Positions 26,366-34,946 of a stretch of 64,000 bases of DNA are shown here, in pieces. Every line of letters begins with the position of its first letter. The stretch's first letter is position 1. The position numbers and the translations under genes were made by a program. The notes under the pieces are model-generated. The model was not told the origin of the DNA. It worked only from the letters and a program-made list of their open reading frames with translations, and ran no database searches. Source of the stretch: Arthrobacter pityocampae (lineage in GTDB: Bacteria; Actinomycetota; Actinomycetes; Actinomycetales; Micrococcaceae); assembly GCF_002927275.1 (NCBI RefSeq), contig NZ_PRKW01000004.1:248001-312000 (forward strand). Reading direction: 5' to 3'.

Positions 26366-26640
26366 GCGTTGACCGGTGTGTTGGGGTCGAGGGCGTCCTC
26401 GGCGGCGGCGTCGTCGAGCTCGACCGCCGTCCGCACCGGAGGGGCGCCGGGCGTCATGTGGCGCTGCAGGGTGGCCGCAGCGGCATTCCGGAGATCCCGG
26501 GCGAACAGGTAAGTGACGCACCACGCGAGGATGGCGGCCACGACTGCCGAGAGGACCAGTCCGAGGCCCAGCTGAACGCACGCCACGTAGAAGACGAGGA
26601 TCAGGAGCAGTCGGAGGGCGGTGAATTTGAGGAAGGCCAC
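26335..26640 (-). CDS. DUF4229 membrane protein
   Basis: A 101-aa protein with two N-terminal transmembrane helices (about 6-26 and 30-48) followed by the conserved FARDLRNAAAATL segment and a charged tail. DUF4229 proteins occur next to menaquinone genes in many actinobacteria, but no function is known. It is convergent with menA and divergent from the PLDc_N gene; the start is GTG. Confidence 0.82.
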   Translation of the reverse strand: MAFLKFTALRLLLILVFYVACVQLGLGLVLSAVVAAILAWCVTYLFARDLRNAAAATLQRHMTPGAPPVRTAVELDDAAAEDALDPNTPVNADRKPRRDAA

Positions 26641-26658
26641 GCTCCAAGTTTACTCGCC

Positions 26659-26664
26659 TACAAT
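26659..26664 (+). promoter_or_regulatory. -10 hexamer for leaderless PLDc_N gene
   Basis: TACAAT lies 6 nt before the ATG at 26,671 with no ribosome site, a leaderless arrangement. Confidence 0.5.
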
Positions 26665-26670
26665 TAGCGC

Positions 26671-27117
26671 ATGCCCCGCCTCCTGCTGTTCGCCGCGATC
26701 CTCGGAGTCGCCGTCGTCATATATGCGCTGATCGACTGCGTGATGAGCCGAAAACACGAAGTGCGGAGCATCTCGAAGACCGCGTGGTTCATCACGATCC
26801 TGCTCCTGCCACTCATCGGAGCGGGGATGTGGTTCCTGCTCGGCCGTCCGCGTGGCGAGCGGCCCCCGGGTCCGCGCCGCCCGGCGCCCCGCCAGCCGAC
26901 GGCCCCCGACGACGATCCCGCCTTCCTGCAGAACCTCGAAGCCCAGCGCTGGCAGCAGGCCCGCGATCAGGAGAGGCGTCGCCGCGAGCAGGAGCAGAAG
27001 GAGCGCGAGGCCAAGGCCCGCGATGCCGGGACGAACAAGCCCGCGCAGGACGGCAAGCACGACGGCGACGGCAACGACGACGCCGGATCGGGCCCCACGG
27101 GAGCGCACCAGCCCTGA
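26671..27117 (+). CDS. PLDc_N-domain membrane protein
   Basis: A 148-aa protein with two transmembrane helices (about 3-20 and 38-58) containing the phospholipase D-nuclease N-terminal domain signature IDCVMSRKHEVRSISKTAW, followed by GRPRG. The C-terminal half is a charged, coiled-coil-like segment rich in Q, E and R. It is not an active nuclease, because the PLD catalytic domains are absent. The function is unknown. Confidence 0.8.
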   Translation: MPRLLLFAAILGVAVVIYALIDCVMSRKHEVRSISKTAWFITILLLPLIGAGMWFLLGRPRGERPPGPRRPAPRQPTAPDDDPAFLQNLEAQRWQQARDQERRRREQEQKEREAKARDAGTNKPAQDGKHDGDGNDDAGSGPTGAHQP

Positions 27118-27566
27118 CGGGGTGGCTCTCTGCCCCCGCGCCACTCCCCTCAAGCCCTGCACGACAGGTATGCCCACCGACTCACCTGCCCTGCTCTGCT
27201 CTGCACGACAGAACTGCCCACCGACTCGCGGACTTCAGTGCGCATGTCTGCCTATGCCCACCGACTCACCCCGTCCAGTAGGCAGATGCGAAGCCGGACG
27301 CCGGTTCCTCGCCCTCTCGCGCCTCACCCGCCGTGCCTGCCCGACAGACCCGCCCGGCTCTGCATGACAGACCTGCCCTGCTCTGCATGACGGGCATGCC
27401 CACCGACTCACCCCGTCCAGTGGGCATGCCCGACGCCGGACACAGAGACACCCGGAAACGCCGGACGCGAGAGCCCTGGACGCACGAGAGCCCCGCAGCC
27501 GAAGCTGCGGGGCTCTCGTGTGTCCGGGCGGCGGGCCCGATCCTGCGCAGTGGCCTGCAGTGGCCT
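27118..27566. repeat. 449-bp non-coding region with four TGCCCACCGACTC repeats
   Basis: No gene was recognised. TGCCCACCGACTC occurs at 27,171, 27,215, 27,255 and 27,397. Two copies are followed by ACCCCGTCCAGT and by sequence that pairs back: CTGCCTA (27,248-27,254) with TAGGCAG (27,279-27,285), and GGGCATGCCCAC (27,392-27,403) with GTGGGCATGCCC (27,420-27,431). Short CTCTGCAYGACAG units also recur. The core is the reverse complement of the 5.6-6.9 kb repeat core. Confidence 0.8.
27483..27520. terminator. Perfect 17-bp stem-loop between convergent genes
   Basis: Arms 27,483-27,499 and 27,504-27,520 are perfectly complementary with a CGAA tetraloop. It lies downstream of ccsB (minus strand) and of the PLDc_N gene (plus strand), so it is a likely bidirectional terminator. 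No T-tract follows on either strand. Confidence 0.7.
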
Positions 27567-28592
27567 CTAGACCCCCGAGTAGCTGTGGAGGCCCGAGAAG
27601 TAGATGTTCACGATCGTGAAGTTGAAGACGATGCAGAGGTAGCCGACGATCGACAGCCACGCAGCACGCGTCCCCGTCCAGCCGCGCGTCGCGCGGGCGT
27701 GGAGGTAGCCGGCGTACACGGTCCAGATCACGAAGGTCCAGACCTCCTTGGTGTCCCAGCCCCAGTACCGGCCCCAGGCCTGCTCGGCCCAGATGGCACC
27801 GGCCATGAGGGTGAAGGTCCAGCCCACGAACGCGATGGCGTTGAGGCGGTAGGACAGGTTCTCGAGGCTCAGCGCGGACGGCACGAGGCGCAGGAACCTG
27901 GCCGTGTCCGCCTTGCCCGCGAGGAGTTTGGTCTCGCGGGAGGACTGCAGGAGTTGCAGCACCGACATCGCGAACGTGATGGTGAACAGCGCGGAGGAGG
28001 CCACCGCGATGGACACGTGCACGATCAGCCAGTAGCTCTGCAGCGCCGGGATCAGCCGGGCGACGGGCGTCGGGAACCCGACGGTGGCCGCACACAGCAT
28101 GACGACGACGAGGCCCACCACGAAGGACCCGACGAAGCGGAGGTCCTTGCGGGTGAGGGTGACCAGGAAGATCACGGACACGAGGAACGCTCCCGTGGTG
28201 CAGAACTCGTACATGTTGCCCCACGGCACGCGATTCGCGGCGATGCCGCGGGTGACGACGGCGGCGCCATGGATGACGGCGGCCAGCACCGTCAGCGCGA
28301 CGGCGATACGCGCGGCTCCTCGCCGCGGCCCGGAGCCGTAGTCCATCGAGTCGTCGGCGGTGGCGGGACCGGTCGGCACGGCGGCCGACGTCGAGCCGCC
28401 GCGTGCGCCCACGCCGGCGAGGGCCGGTGTGGCTTTCTCCTGGGCGAGCCGGGTCTCGAGCGAGCCGATGGTCGTGCTCGAGCGCACGAGATCGAGCACG
28501 AAGAAGATCAGGGCCGCCACGTAGGCGATGGAGGCCAGCAGCATGAAGAGCTCACTGGCCTGCCCGAGCTCTGCGTTGACTGGTTGTGGCAT
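27567..28592 (-). CDS. ccsB: Cytochrome c biogenesis protein CcsB (ResC/CcsA-type)
   Basis: A 341-aa multi-pass membrane protein of the System II haem-attachment complex. The haem-binding tryptophan-rich loop is WGRYWGWDTKEVWTF (about 270-285); conserved histidines lie in IHGAAV and in LHARATRG. It has about eight transmembrane segments with a cytoplasmic insert near 55-95. The start overlaps the resB stop (TGATG). With ResB it exports haem and ligates it to apocytochromes outside the membrane. Confidence 0.93.
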   Translation of the reverse strand: MPQPVNAELGQASELFMLLASIAYVAALIFFVLDLVRSSTTIGSLETRLAQEKATPALAGVGARGGSTSAAVPTGPATADDSMDYGSGPRRGAARIAVALTVLAAVIHGAAVVTRGIAANRVPWGNMYEFCTTGAFLVSVIFLVTLTRKDLRFVGSFVVGLVVVMLCAATVGFPTPVARLIPALQSYWLIVHVSIAVASSALFTITFAMSVLQLLQSSRETKLLAGKADTARFLRLVPSALSLENLSYRLNAIAFVGWTFTLMAGAIWAEQAWGRYWGWDTKEVWTFVIWTVYAGYLHARATRGWTGTRAAWLSIVGYLCIVFNFTIVNIYFSGLHSYSGV

Positions 28593-30349
28593 CAGTTGTC
28601 CTTTGCGTTGTGGTGCGACTGCCCCGTGCCTGCTGCCGACGACGCGGCCTCCGGCACCTTATGTTCTCCTGCGCCGCCCTGCGGTTCCAACCATCGATCC
28701 GCGAGCAGCTTCTCCACGGCCTGTCCCTCCGCGGGCAGCCGGTGGTCCTCGCCGCGCGCGAGCAGGCCGTACTCGACCACGAGACGGCCGTCGGGGTGCT
28801 CCCCCGTGCGGACCCAGAGCCTACGGCGCCCGATGAACAGGGACGCCGTCAGGCCGAGCAGCGCGAGCGTCGAGAAGACGAGCGCGCCGACCTCCCCGGG
28901 GTCGTGGTGGATGTCGAGGGCCACGTACCGCTTCAGCCCGTCGAACGTGACCGATCCCTTGCCCTCGGGGAGGTCGAAGGTCTGGCCCACGCCGAGCACG
29001 ATCCCGCCGTCGTCGCTGGTACGGCTGTTCAGCTCGGTGAGGTCCGCGGTGTCCAGGACGTACACGTTCTCCGGCGTGCCGTCGTCGAGCCCGAGATCGC
29101 CGTAGTAGGAGTTCAGGTTGAGCTGCGGGTTGAAGGGGTCCGGGTCCCGGGAGAAGGACACCCCCTGCTCGTCCACGAACGCCGTGGGGAGGAAGAACCC
29201 GACGAACCCGAGCTGGTCCGGCTTGGCGTCCGGGGCCTTGATGACGATCAGCGACGTGTAGAGGCCGTCCGACGGCACCGAGACGACGGGGCCCTCGGAG
29301 GCGATGTTGCCCTCGCCGTCGCGCACCGTGACCATGGGCGCGTAGCCGTTGCCGACGAGGTAGACATTCGTCCCGCCGATCGTGATCGGCGCGTTGACCT
29401 TGAGGACCTGGGCCTCCTCGGGTGCACCCGGGCCGTCCTGCGTGGTCACGTTCGCGGTGAAGTCCAGCGGCTGCCCGTAGTGGCTCTCCTGCTCGCGGTC
29501 GAAGCGGACGTCGAAGGAGTCCAGGCGGAGGGAGTACGGCTCGAGCCGGTCGTCGGAGAAGTTGGAGCCCGGGCTGAAGGAGTCGTAGCCGATCAGGGTG
29601 TTGACGAAGCTGTCACCCTCGACGACGATCTTCTGGCCGTTGTAGCCGAACAATCCGCCGACGGCGACCGACACGAGGACCCCGATGAGGGAGGTGTGGA
29701 ACACGAGGTTGCCGAGTTCCTTGGCGAGTCCGCGTTCGGCGCCCACCGAGGGGCGGTCCGTACTCGCGTCCCGGACGTCCACGCGGTAGCCGCGCTTCCG
29801 GAGCATGACCGCGGCCTGCTCGGCGGCAGTGGCCGGGGTGAGTCCGGTCCGGCGCGCCTGGTCCGCCGGCACCTCGAGCATGCCGTGCACGGGCAGGCGC
29901 GAGAGCCGCTTCGGCGTGCGCGGCGGCTTCGAGCGCACCGCCCGGAAGTGCGCGATCGCACGGGGGATCACGCAGCCGATGAGGGAGATGAAGAGCAGGA
30001 GGTAGATGGCGGAGAACCAGACCGACGAGTAGACGTCGAAGAGCTGGAACCAGTCGAGGATGGGCCCGGTGTCCGGGTTGTCCTGTATGTACTGCGTGAC
30101 GACGGCGGGGTTCGCGGGGCGCTGCGGGAACAGCGAGCCGGGAACCGCGGCGACGGCGAGCAGCAGGAGCAGGAACAGCGCGGTGCGCATGCTCGTCAGC
30201 TGCGTCCATGCCCACCGGAGCGTTCCGAAGAACCCCAGGGAGGGCAGGACGACGTCAGACTGGGTCTCCGGGGTGCCCGGCCTCTCCGTCGTGTCCTGCG
30301 TGACGTCCTGCTTCACTGTGGGCCTTCCATCAAGTCGATTCGATTCCAT
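28592..30349 (-). CDS. resB: Cytochrome c biogenesis protein ResB
   Basis: A 585-aa System II protein. Three N-terminal transmembrane segments (beginning RTALFLLLLLAVAAVPG, about 58, and VWFSAIYLLLFISLIGCVIP, about 110) precede a large extracytoplasmic domain (about 240-500), and a last helix lies near 500-520 before a cytoplasmic tail. The PGSLFPQR segment is conserved. It starts at ATG 30,349, 13 nt after ccdA, and forms a haem-ligase pair with CcsB. Confidence 0.93.
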   Translation of the reverse strand: MESNRLDGRPTVKQDVTQDTTERPGTPETQSDVVLPSLGFFGTLRWAWTQLTSMRTALFLLLLLAVAAVPGSLFPQRPANPAVVTQYIQDNPDTGPILDWFQLFDVYSSVWFSAIYLLLFISLIGCVIPRAIAHFRAVRSKPPRTPKRLSRLPVHGMLEVPADQARRTGLTPATAAEQAAVMLRKRGYRVDVRDASTDRPSVGAERGLAKELGNLVFHTSLIGVLVSVAVGGLFGYNGQKIVVEGDSFVNTLIGYDSFSPGSNFSDDRLEPYSLRLDSFDVRFDREQESHYGQPLDFTANVTTQDGPGAPEEAQVLKVNAPITIGGTNVYLVGNGYAPMVTVRDGEGNIASEGPVVSVPSDGLYTSLIVIKAPDAKPDQLGFVGFFLPTAFVDEQGVSFSRDPDPFNPQLNLNSYYGDLGLDDGTPENVYVLDTADLTELNSRTSDDGGIVLGVGQTFDLPEGKGSVTFDGLKRYVALDIHHDPGEVGALVFSTLALLGLTASLFIGRRRLWVRTGEHPDGRLVVEYGLLARGEDHRLPAEGQAVEKLLADRWLEPQGGAGEHKVPEAASSAAGTGQSHHNAKDN

Positions 30350-30362
30350 GCCGCGCTCCCCA

Positions 30363-31154
30363 TCAGATCGGGAGGACGACGTTGCCGATCAGCAGATCCT
30401 GCAGCTGCGTGATCCAGAGGTTCCAGACGCCCGTGACCATGAGGACTCCCACGAGGACGAGGAGCCCTCCCCCGGAGCGCTGCAGTACGAGCCGGTGCCT
30501 CCGGAAGAACGCGAGCGCGCCCATGCCCCGCCGTACGCCGAGGGCGATCAGCAGGAAAGGCAGCCCGAGCCCGAGGCAGTACACGAAGGTCAGGACAGCG
30601 CCCTTCAGGGCCGTGGCGTCGTTGCCGGAGATGGCGAGCAGCTGCACCGCACCCAGGGTCGGCCCGATGCACGGCGCCCACCCGAGCCCGAAGGTCACCC
30701 CGAGCAGCGGCGCACCCAGGAGCCCTGCCGGGACCCTGGCGTGCACGCGGCTCTCCCGCTGGAACCAGGAGAACCCTCCCATGAAGATGATGCCCAGGAG
30801 GATCACGACGACGCCGAGGACCTGGAGGAGCCACCCCTGCGAGACCCGCAGGAAGGCTCCGAGCTGGCCGAACAGCGTCCCGTAGGCCATGAAGACCACC
30901 GAGAAGCCGAGGACGAACAGGCCGATCCCGGCCAGCATGCGGCCCCTCTTCTGCTTCTCGAGGTCGACGCCGGTCAGGCCGGTGACGTACCCGAGGTAGC
31001 CGGGGACCAGGGGGAGGACGCAGGGTGAGACGAACGACACGAGACCCGCCAGGAGGGCGACGGGCAAGGCCAGGAGCATGGAGCCGTTCAGGACGGCATC
31101 GGCGAAGGCGTTGCCCACGGCGAGGGGCATCGACGCGGCCAGCGCCCCCGTCAT
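30363..31154 (-). CDS. ccdA: Thiol-disulfide transporter CcdA
   Basis: A 263-aa membrane protein with six core helices. The redox cysteines are in SPCVLPLVPGYLGYVTG (given as SPCVLPLVPG, about 44) and WAPCIGPTLG (about 160). CcdA moves reductant from cytoplasmic thioredoxin to the extracytoplasmic thioredoxin-like protein encoded upstream, keeping apocytochrome haem-binding cysteines reduced. It starts 21 nt after that gene's stop. Confidence 0.95.
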   Translation of the reverse strand: MTGALAASMPLAVGNAFADAVLNGSMLLALPVALLAGLVSFVSPCVLPLVPGYLGYVTGLTGVDLEKQKRGRMLAGIGLFVLGFSVVFMAYGTLFGQLGAFLRVSQGWLLQVLGVVVILLGIIFMGGFSWFQRESRVHARVPAGLLGAPLLGVTFGLGWAPCIGPTLGAVQLLAISGNDATALKGAVLTFVYCLGLGLPFLLIALGVRRGMGALAFFRRHRLVLQRSGGGLLVLVGVLMVTGVWNLWITQLQDLLIGNVVLPI

Positions 31155-31175
31155 CGGCCCGCCCGGCCCGGCGCG

Positions 31176-31796
31176 CTATTCGGCGAGGGCATCGGAGATC
31201 AGGGCCTTGAGCGTGCTGCGGTCCGCGAGTCCGAGGATGCGCGCCGAGACGCGCCCCTCACGGTCCAGCACGATCGTGGTGGGAACCGCCTGGGGCGGCA
31301 CGTACTGCGTCATGTCGAGCAGCACCCCGCCGTCCTTGTCGGCGAAGCTCTGGTACGGGATGTCGAAGCTGCGCTCGAAGGCTTCCGCCGTGGCCTTCTC
31401 GTCGCGGATGTTCACGCCGTAGAAGACGGCGCCCTCCGGCGCGTAGTCGTCGTGCAGCGAGACGAGGTCGGGGGCTTCCTCACGGCAGGGGGCGCAGGAG
31501 GCATACCAGAAGTTCAGCACGGTGACCTGGCCGTCCCACTCGGAGCTCGACACGGAGGTGCCGTCGAACAGGGTGCCCGCGACCTCGACGGGCTCTCCCC
31601 TGTCGCTCGCCGCGTACTCGGTGACCGAGCCATCACCCGCGATGTAGTTCTTGCCGTCGCCCGCGGTGGCCTGCTGTGCCAGCGGGTCTTCCGCCGCACA
31701 GGACGCCAGTGCCAGCGAGACCGGCACGGCGAAGGCCAGCGCCAGGCGCAGCGTGAGGGGGCGGCGGCGCGGTGCGGGACGGACGGGTGGTGTCAC
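31176..31796 (-). CDS. Thioredoxin-like lipoprotein (ResA/TlpA-type)
   Basis: A 206-aa extracytoplasmic thiol-disulfide protein. The signal peptide ends in the lipobox LASC (about 32). The thioredoxin fold contains the active site CAPC in FWYASCAPCREEAP (about 97-110) and the cis-Pro in QAVPTTIV. It should reduce apocytochrome c using electrons from CcdA. The GTG start follows a GGAAGAAG ribosome site. It is the second gene of the cytochrome c maturation operon. Confidence 0.92.
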   Translation of the reverse strand: MTPPVRPAPRRRPLTLRLALAFAVPVSLALASCAAEDPLAQQATAGDGKNYIAGDGSVTEYAASDRGEPVEVAGTLFDGTSVSSSEWDGQVTVLNFWYASCAPCREEAPDLVSLHDDYAPEGAVFYGVNIRDEKATAEAFERSFDIPYQSFADKDGGVLLDMTQYVPPQAVPTTIVLDREGRVSARILGLADRSTLKALISDALAE

Positions 31797-31835
31797 GGCT
31801 TCTTCCGTTGATTTCTACGACGTGTAGTAATTCTA

Positions 31836-32513
31836 TTACGCGCCGGGGACATTCGCCGCCTCGGGCAGCAGGTCCGCGCACGGCTCGGCGTAGCGCACGC
31901 GCCGGATGGTGTCGCCGTCGAACTCGAGGGACGTGACGGAGGTGAGCGTGCACTCGCGCTGGCGCGGGTCGTGCCAGAGCCGGCGGTGCTCGGCGGCGAG
32001 CCTCGTCACCCAGATGGGGAGCTGATGGCTGACCAAGATGGCCTCCGCGGGGCGGCCCTCCCCCTTGTCGGCACTGAGCTCGAGGGCCAGGCGGCGCGCG
32101 TCGTGGACGCCCGCCATCATGCGGTCGACCTGCTCCCGGTAGGGCTCGCCCCAGGAGGGGCGGAGCGGGTTGAGCAGGAAGGGCCAGTGGCGCGGCTGCC
32201 GGATCCGGCTCTTGATCCCCGACAGGCCCTCGAAGCGGTTCTCCGCCTCGATGATGCGGCCGTCGGTGACGATGGCGAGCCCGAGGACGTCCGCGAGCGG
32301 CTGTGCGGTCTCCTGCGCGCGGTCGAGCGGCGAGGCGACGAGGTGCACGAGGTCGGCGCCATCGTCGCGTCGCGCCAGGAAGTGCCGGGCCACCTGTGCG
32401 GCCATCTGGCGGCCGAGACCGGAGAGATGGAACTCGGGGAGCCGCCCGTAGAGGACTCCTTCGGGGTTGTGGACCTCACCGTGGCGGACCAGGTGGACGG
32501 TTGATCGCTGCAT
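31836..32513 (-). CDS. Histidine phosphatase family protein
   Basis: A 225-aa protein with the phosphohistidine motif LVRHGE near the start, a second conserved His in VSHQLPIWV (about 160) and ASPLDRAQETA in between. It heads the cytochrome c maturation cluster, an order also found in mycobacteria (PGM-like, thioredoxin-like, ccdA, resB, ccsA). The substrate is unknown. ATG 32,513 places LVRHGE at the usual distance; ATG 32,531 or TTG 32,549 are alternatives. Confidence 0.85.
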   Translation of the reverse strand: MQRSTVHLVRHGEVHNPEGVLYGRLPEFHLSGLGRQMAAQVARHFLARRDDGADLVHLVASPLDRAQETAQPLADVLGLAIVTDGRIIEAENRFEGLSGIKSRIRQPRHWPFLLNPLRPSWGEPYREQVDRMMAGVHDARRLALELSADKGEGRPAEAILVSHQLPIWVTRLAAEHRRLWHDPRQRECTLTSVTSLEFDGDTIRRVRYAEPCADLLPEAANVPGA

Positions 32514-32571
32514 CCCTCCAGTTTCGCCCATGCTCCGTGGGACGGCCAATCGGCACGTGAACGCGCATCAG

Positions 32572-32615
32572 TTGAACCTTTGACCGATCCATGGAATAAA
32601 ACATGCATATGCATG
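32572..32615 (+). promoter_or_regulatory. Promoter and 14-bp palindrome upstream of the yceI gene
   Basis: TTGAAC (32,572-32,577), 17 nt, then AATAAA (32,595-32,600) form a plausible promoter. The perfect palindrome CATGCATATGCATG (32,602-32,615) sits where transcription would start, which suggests a repressor operator. No regulator gene is adjacent. Confidence 0.5.
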
Positions 32616-32665
32616 CTTCTAGTCCCTGTAAGCATCCGCCAGCTACTCTTCCCAGGAGTTCTCCC

Positions 32666-33223
32666 ATGACTGTTCCCTCAGGCCTCACCTCCGGCACGTG
32701 GTCCTTCGACCCTTCGCACAGCGAGGTGGGCTTCAGCGTCCGCCATGCAGGCATCAGCAAGGTCCGTGGCTCCTTCCAGGACGTCGACGCCGCCCTCACC
32801 GTCGGCTCGTCCCTCGAGGACTCAAGTATCTCGGCGACCATCAGGACCGCCTCCTTCACCTCCGGCGACGAGAACCGTGACGCCCATGTGCGCGGCGCCG
32901 ACTTCTTCGACGTCGAGCAGTTCCCGGAGATGACCTTCGTCTCCACCTCCCACGAGGGCTCCGGCGAGACGTACAGGATCAACGGTGACCTCACGATCCG
33001 CGGCATCACCAAGCCGGTGGTCCTCGAGGCCGAGTTCAACGGCGTGGCCGTGGACCCCTTCGGGGCCACCCGCGCCGGGGTCTCCGCCTCGACGAGCATC
33101 TCCCGCAAGGACTTCGGCCTCACCTGGAACGCCGCCCTCGAAGCCGGCGGCGTCCTCGTCGGGGACAAGGTGACCATCACCATCGAGGCCGCCTTCGTGG
33201 CCCCCGCGGTCGCCACGGTCTGA
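32666..33223 (+). CDS. YceI-family lipid-binding protein
   Basis: A 185-aa lipocalin-like beta-barrel of the YceI/TTHA0802 family, which binds polyisoprenoid chains. Family segments are GTWSFDPSHSEVGFSVRH, FFDVEQFPEMTFVST and GDLTIRGITKPVVLE. No signal peptide is present, so it is probably cytoplasmic. ATG 32,666 follows a CAGGAG ribosome site; an upstream ATG (32,603) falls inside the palindrome and lacks one. Confidence 0.92.
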   Translation: MTVPSGLTSGTWSFDPSHSEVGFSVRHAGISKVRGSFQDVDAALTVGSSLEDSSISATIRTASFTSGDENRDAHVRGADFFDVEQFPEMTFVSTSHEGSGETYRINGDLTIRGITKPVVLEAEFNGVAVDPFGATRAGVSASTSISRKDFGLTWNAALEAGGVLVGDKVTITIEAAFVAPAVATV

Positions 33224-33256
33224 TCCACCGCCCGGGCCCGCGCCCGGCACCCGGCC

Positions 33257-33296
33257 CGACGGCCGGCGTCGTCCTCAGCGGCGACGCCGGCCGTCG
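33257..33296 (+). terminator. 15-bp stem-loop after the yceI gene
   Basis: CGACGGCCGGCGTCG (33,257-33,271) pairs perfectly with 33,282-33,296 across a 10-nt loop, followed by GCGTTTCC. It is a likely intrinsic terminator 34 nt after the stop. Confidence 0.75.
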
Positions 33297-33420
33297 GCGT
33301 TTCCTCCTGCCCCCGCCCGGCGCCTCGAACTAGGCTGGTAGCGACCACATCCGTGGTGGGCGCGTCCATGGGGGCACCACCGGCCGGATGACCACGATCC
33401 GATCAGCGGAGGGCGCGACG

Positions 33421-34026
33421 ATGAGCACACCACAGGACAACCCGAACGGCCAGAACAACGGGCCCGCCTGGGATTCACCGGGGTCGGCCGGCAGCGGCCA
33501 GGGCCCCTATTCCCAGCAGCCCCAGTCCCCGAGCTACGCCTACCCCACCCAGGGCGCGCCCGGCGTCGTCGAGAAGGGACCGGCGCCCAAGGAGGTCGAC
33601 CGGGCGTACTACCTCATCCTCGCCGCGGGCATCGTCTACCTGCTGGTGAGCATCATCTCCCTCCTGACGACCGAGGTGCCGGACGTGGCGGGAGCCGCGG
33701 TCGGAGTGGGCATCGGCCTCGTCATCTCGGTGATCATCGCCGCCCTGTACGTCCTCGTGGCCGTCTTCATCCGCAGGGGGCGGAACTGGGCACGCATCAC
33801 CGCGACGGTCCTCGCCGCACTCAGCGTGCTCGGCACGCTCGGCACCCTCCTGCTGGTGCCCATGCTCGCCGCCGCCGCGGAGTCGTCCGGACAGGCCGTG
33901 CCCGAGACATCCGTGATCTCGCTGGTGTCCAGCGTGCTGGTGACGCTCCTCCTCGTGGTGGGCGTCGTCTTCACCTACCTCAAGCCCGCGCGGCCGTACT
34001 TCGCTCCGCAGAGGCTCGGGTACTGA
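33421..34026 (+). CDS. Four-helix membrane protein, function unknown
   Basis: A 201-aa protein: a low-complexity Pro/Gln/Ser-rich cytoplasmic N-terminus (about 1-55) followed by four hydrophobic segments (about 60-80, 90-115, 125-150 and 165-185). The arrangement is common in actinobacterial membrane proteins of unknown role. ATG 33,421 has GGAGG 9 nt upstream. It is convergent with rex. Confidence 0.7.
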   Translation: MSTPQDNPNGQNNGPAWDSPGSAGSGQGPYSQQPQSPSYAYPTQGAPGVVEKGPAPKEVDRAYYLILAAGIVYLLVSIISLLTTEVPDVAGAAVGVGIGLVISVIIAALYVLVAVFIRRGRNWARITATVLAALSVLGTLGTLLLVPMLAAAAESSGQAVPETSVISLVSSVLVTLLLVVGVVFTYLKPARPYFAPQRLGY

Positions 34027-34054
34027 GCGCGGGCGCGTAGCCGGATCTGCCGGC

Positions 34055-34756
34055 CTACTGGGCGCGGGAGATCGGACCGAGGTCCGGCTCCTGCGCCCTT
34101 TGTGCGTGATAGGCCAGGATCTCCAGTTCGGTGGACATGTCCACCTTGCGCAGCTGGACGTGAGGCGGCACCTGCAGCACCACGGGCGCGAAGCTGAGGA
34201 TGCTCGAGATCCCGGCAGCGACGAGGCGGTCACACAGCTCCTGCGCGACCGCCGCGGGAACCGCGAGCACCGCCATGTTGGTGCGGGTGCGCCCGAGCAC
34301 GGCCTCGAGGTCGTCCACGGCACTGACCCGGAGGTAGCCCACCTCGGAGCCGACGACCAGCTGGTCGGCGTCGAAGAGCGCCACGATCTCGAAGCCCCGC
34401 GAAGCGAAGCCGGAGTACCCGGCCAGGGCCCGTCCCAGGTTGCCCGCGCCGAGGATGGCGACGCGCCAGTCGAGCGTCAGCCCGAGGGCGGCGGAGATCT
34501 GCCGGTTGAGGTACTGGACGTCGTAACCCACGCCCCGGGTGCCGTAGGACCCGAGGTAGGAGAGGTCCTTGCGGAGCTTGGGCGAGTTCACTCCGGCGGC
34601 GTCCGCGAGTTCCTCGGAGGACACCCGTTCGATGCCTTCCGCGAGCAGGGAGTTCAGCGCCCGCAGGTAGATGGTGAGACGGGCGAGTGAGGCAGGAGGG
34701 ATGTGGCGCGCCGCATCCTCCACGCGGTGGAGGCCTGGCATGTCCGGCGTTGTCAC
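34055..34756 (-). CDS. rex: Redox-sensing transcriptional repressor Rex
   Basis: A 233-aa Rex protein that senses the NADH/NAD+ ratio and represses respiratory genes. The N-terminal winged helix contains RLTIYLRALNSLL and VSSEELADAAGVNSPKLRKDLSYLG, split as VSSEELADAAGVNS and KLRKDLSYLG; the Rossmann domain begins ILGAGNLGRALAGY. GTG 34,756 was chosen because a GGAG ribosome site lies 9 nt upstream; ATG 34,741 is also possible. Cytochrome c maturation genes lie nearby, but no Rex operator was recognised there. Confidence 0.93.
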   Translation of the reverse strand: MTTPDMPGLHRVEDAARHIPPASLARLTIYLRALNSLLAEGIERVSSEELADAAGVNSPKLRKDLSYLGSYGTRGVGYDVQYLNRQISAALGLTLDWRVAILGAGNLGRALAGYSGFASRGFEIVALFDADQLVVGSEVGYLRVSAVDDLEAVLGRTRTNMAVLAVPAAVAQELCDRLVAAGISSILSFAPVVLQVPPHVQLRKVDMSTELEILAYHAQRAQEPDLGPISRAQ

Positions 34757-34946
34757 TGTGATCGGCTCCGTTGCTAGCACCGCGGCGCCCGGTCCGGGAG
34801 CCGCGGTTCCGTGATCCCTCGGCGTCGGGGGCGGAAGTACCACCACTGTATGCCGCCGGAGCGGGGCCTCCAAGCCGGACGACGAGCGGCGGCGAGCGGC
34901 GGCGAGCGGCGGCTGGGCATGCGTTCACCGGCCTGTCAGGGACCCG

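Noticed and set aside
27118-27566. Short reading frames in the repeat-rich gap
   Set aside because: They are made of repeat units, differ between strands only by repeat phase, and have no starts with ribosome sites.
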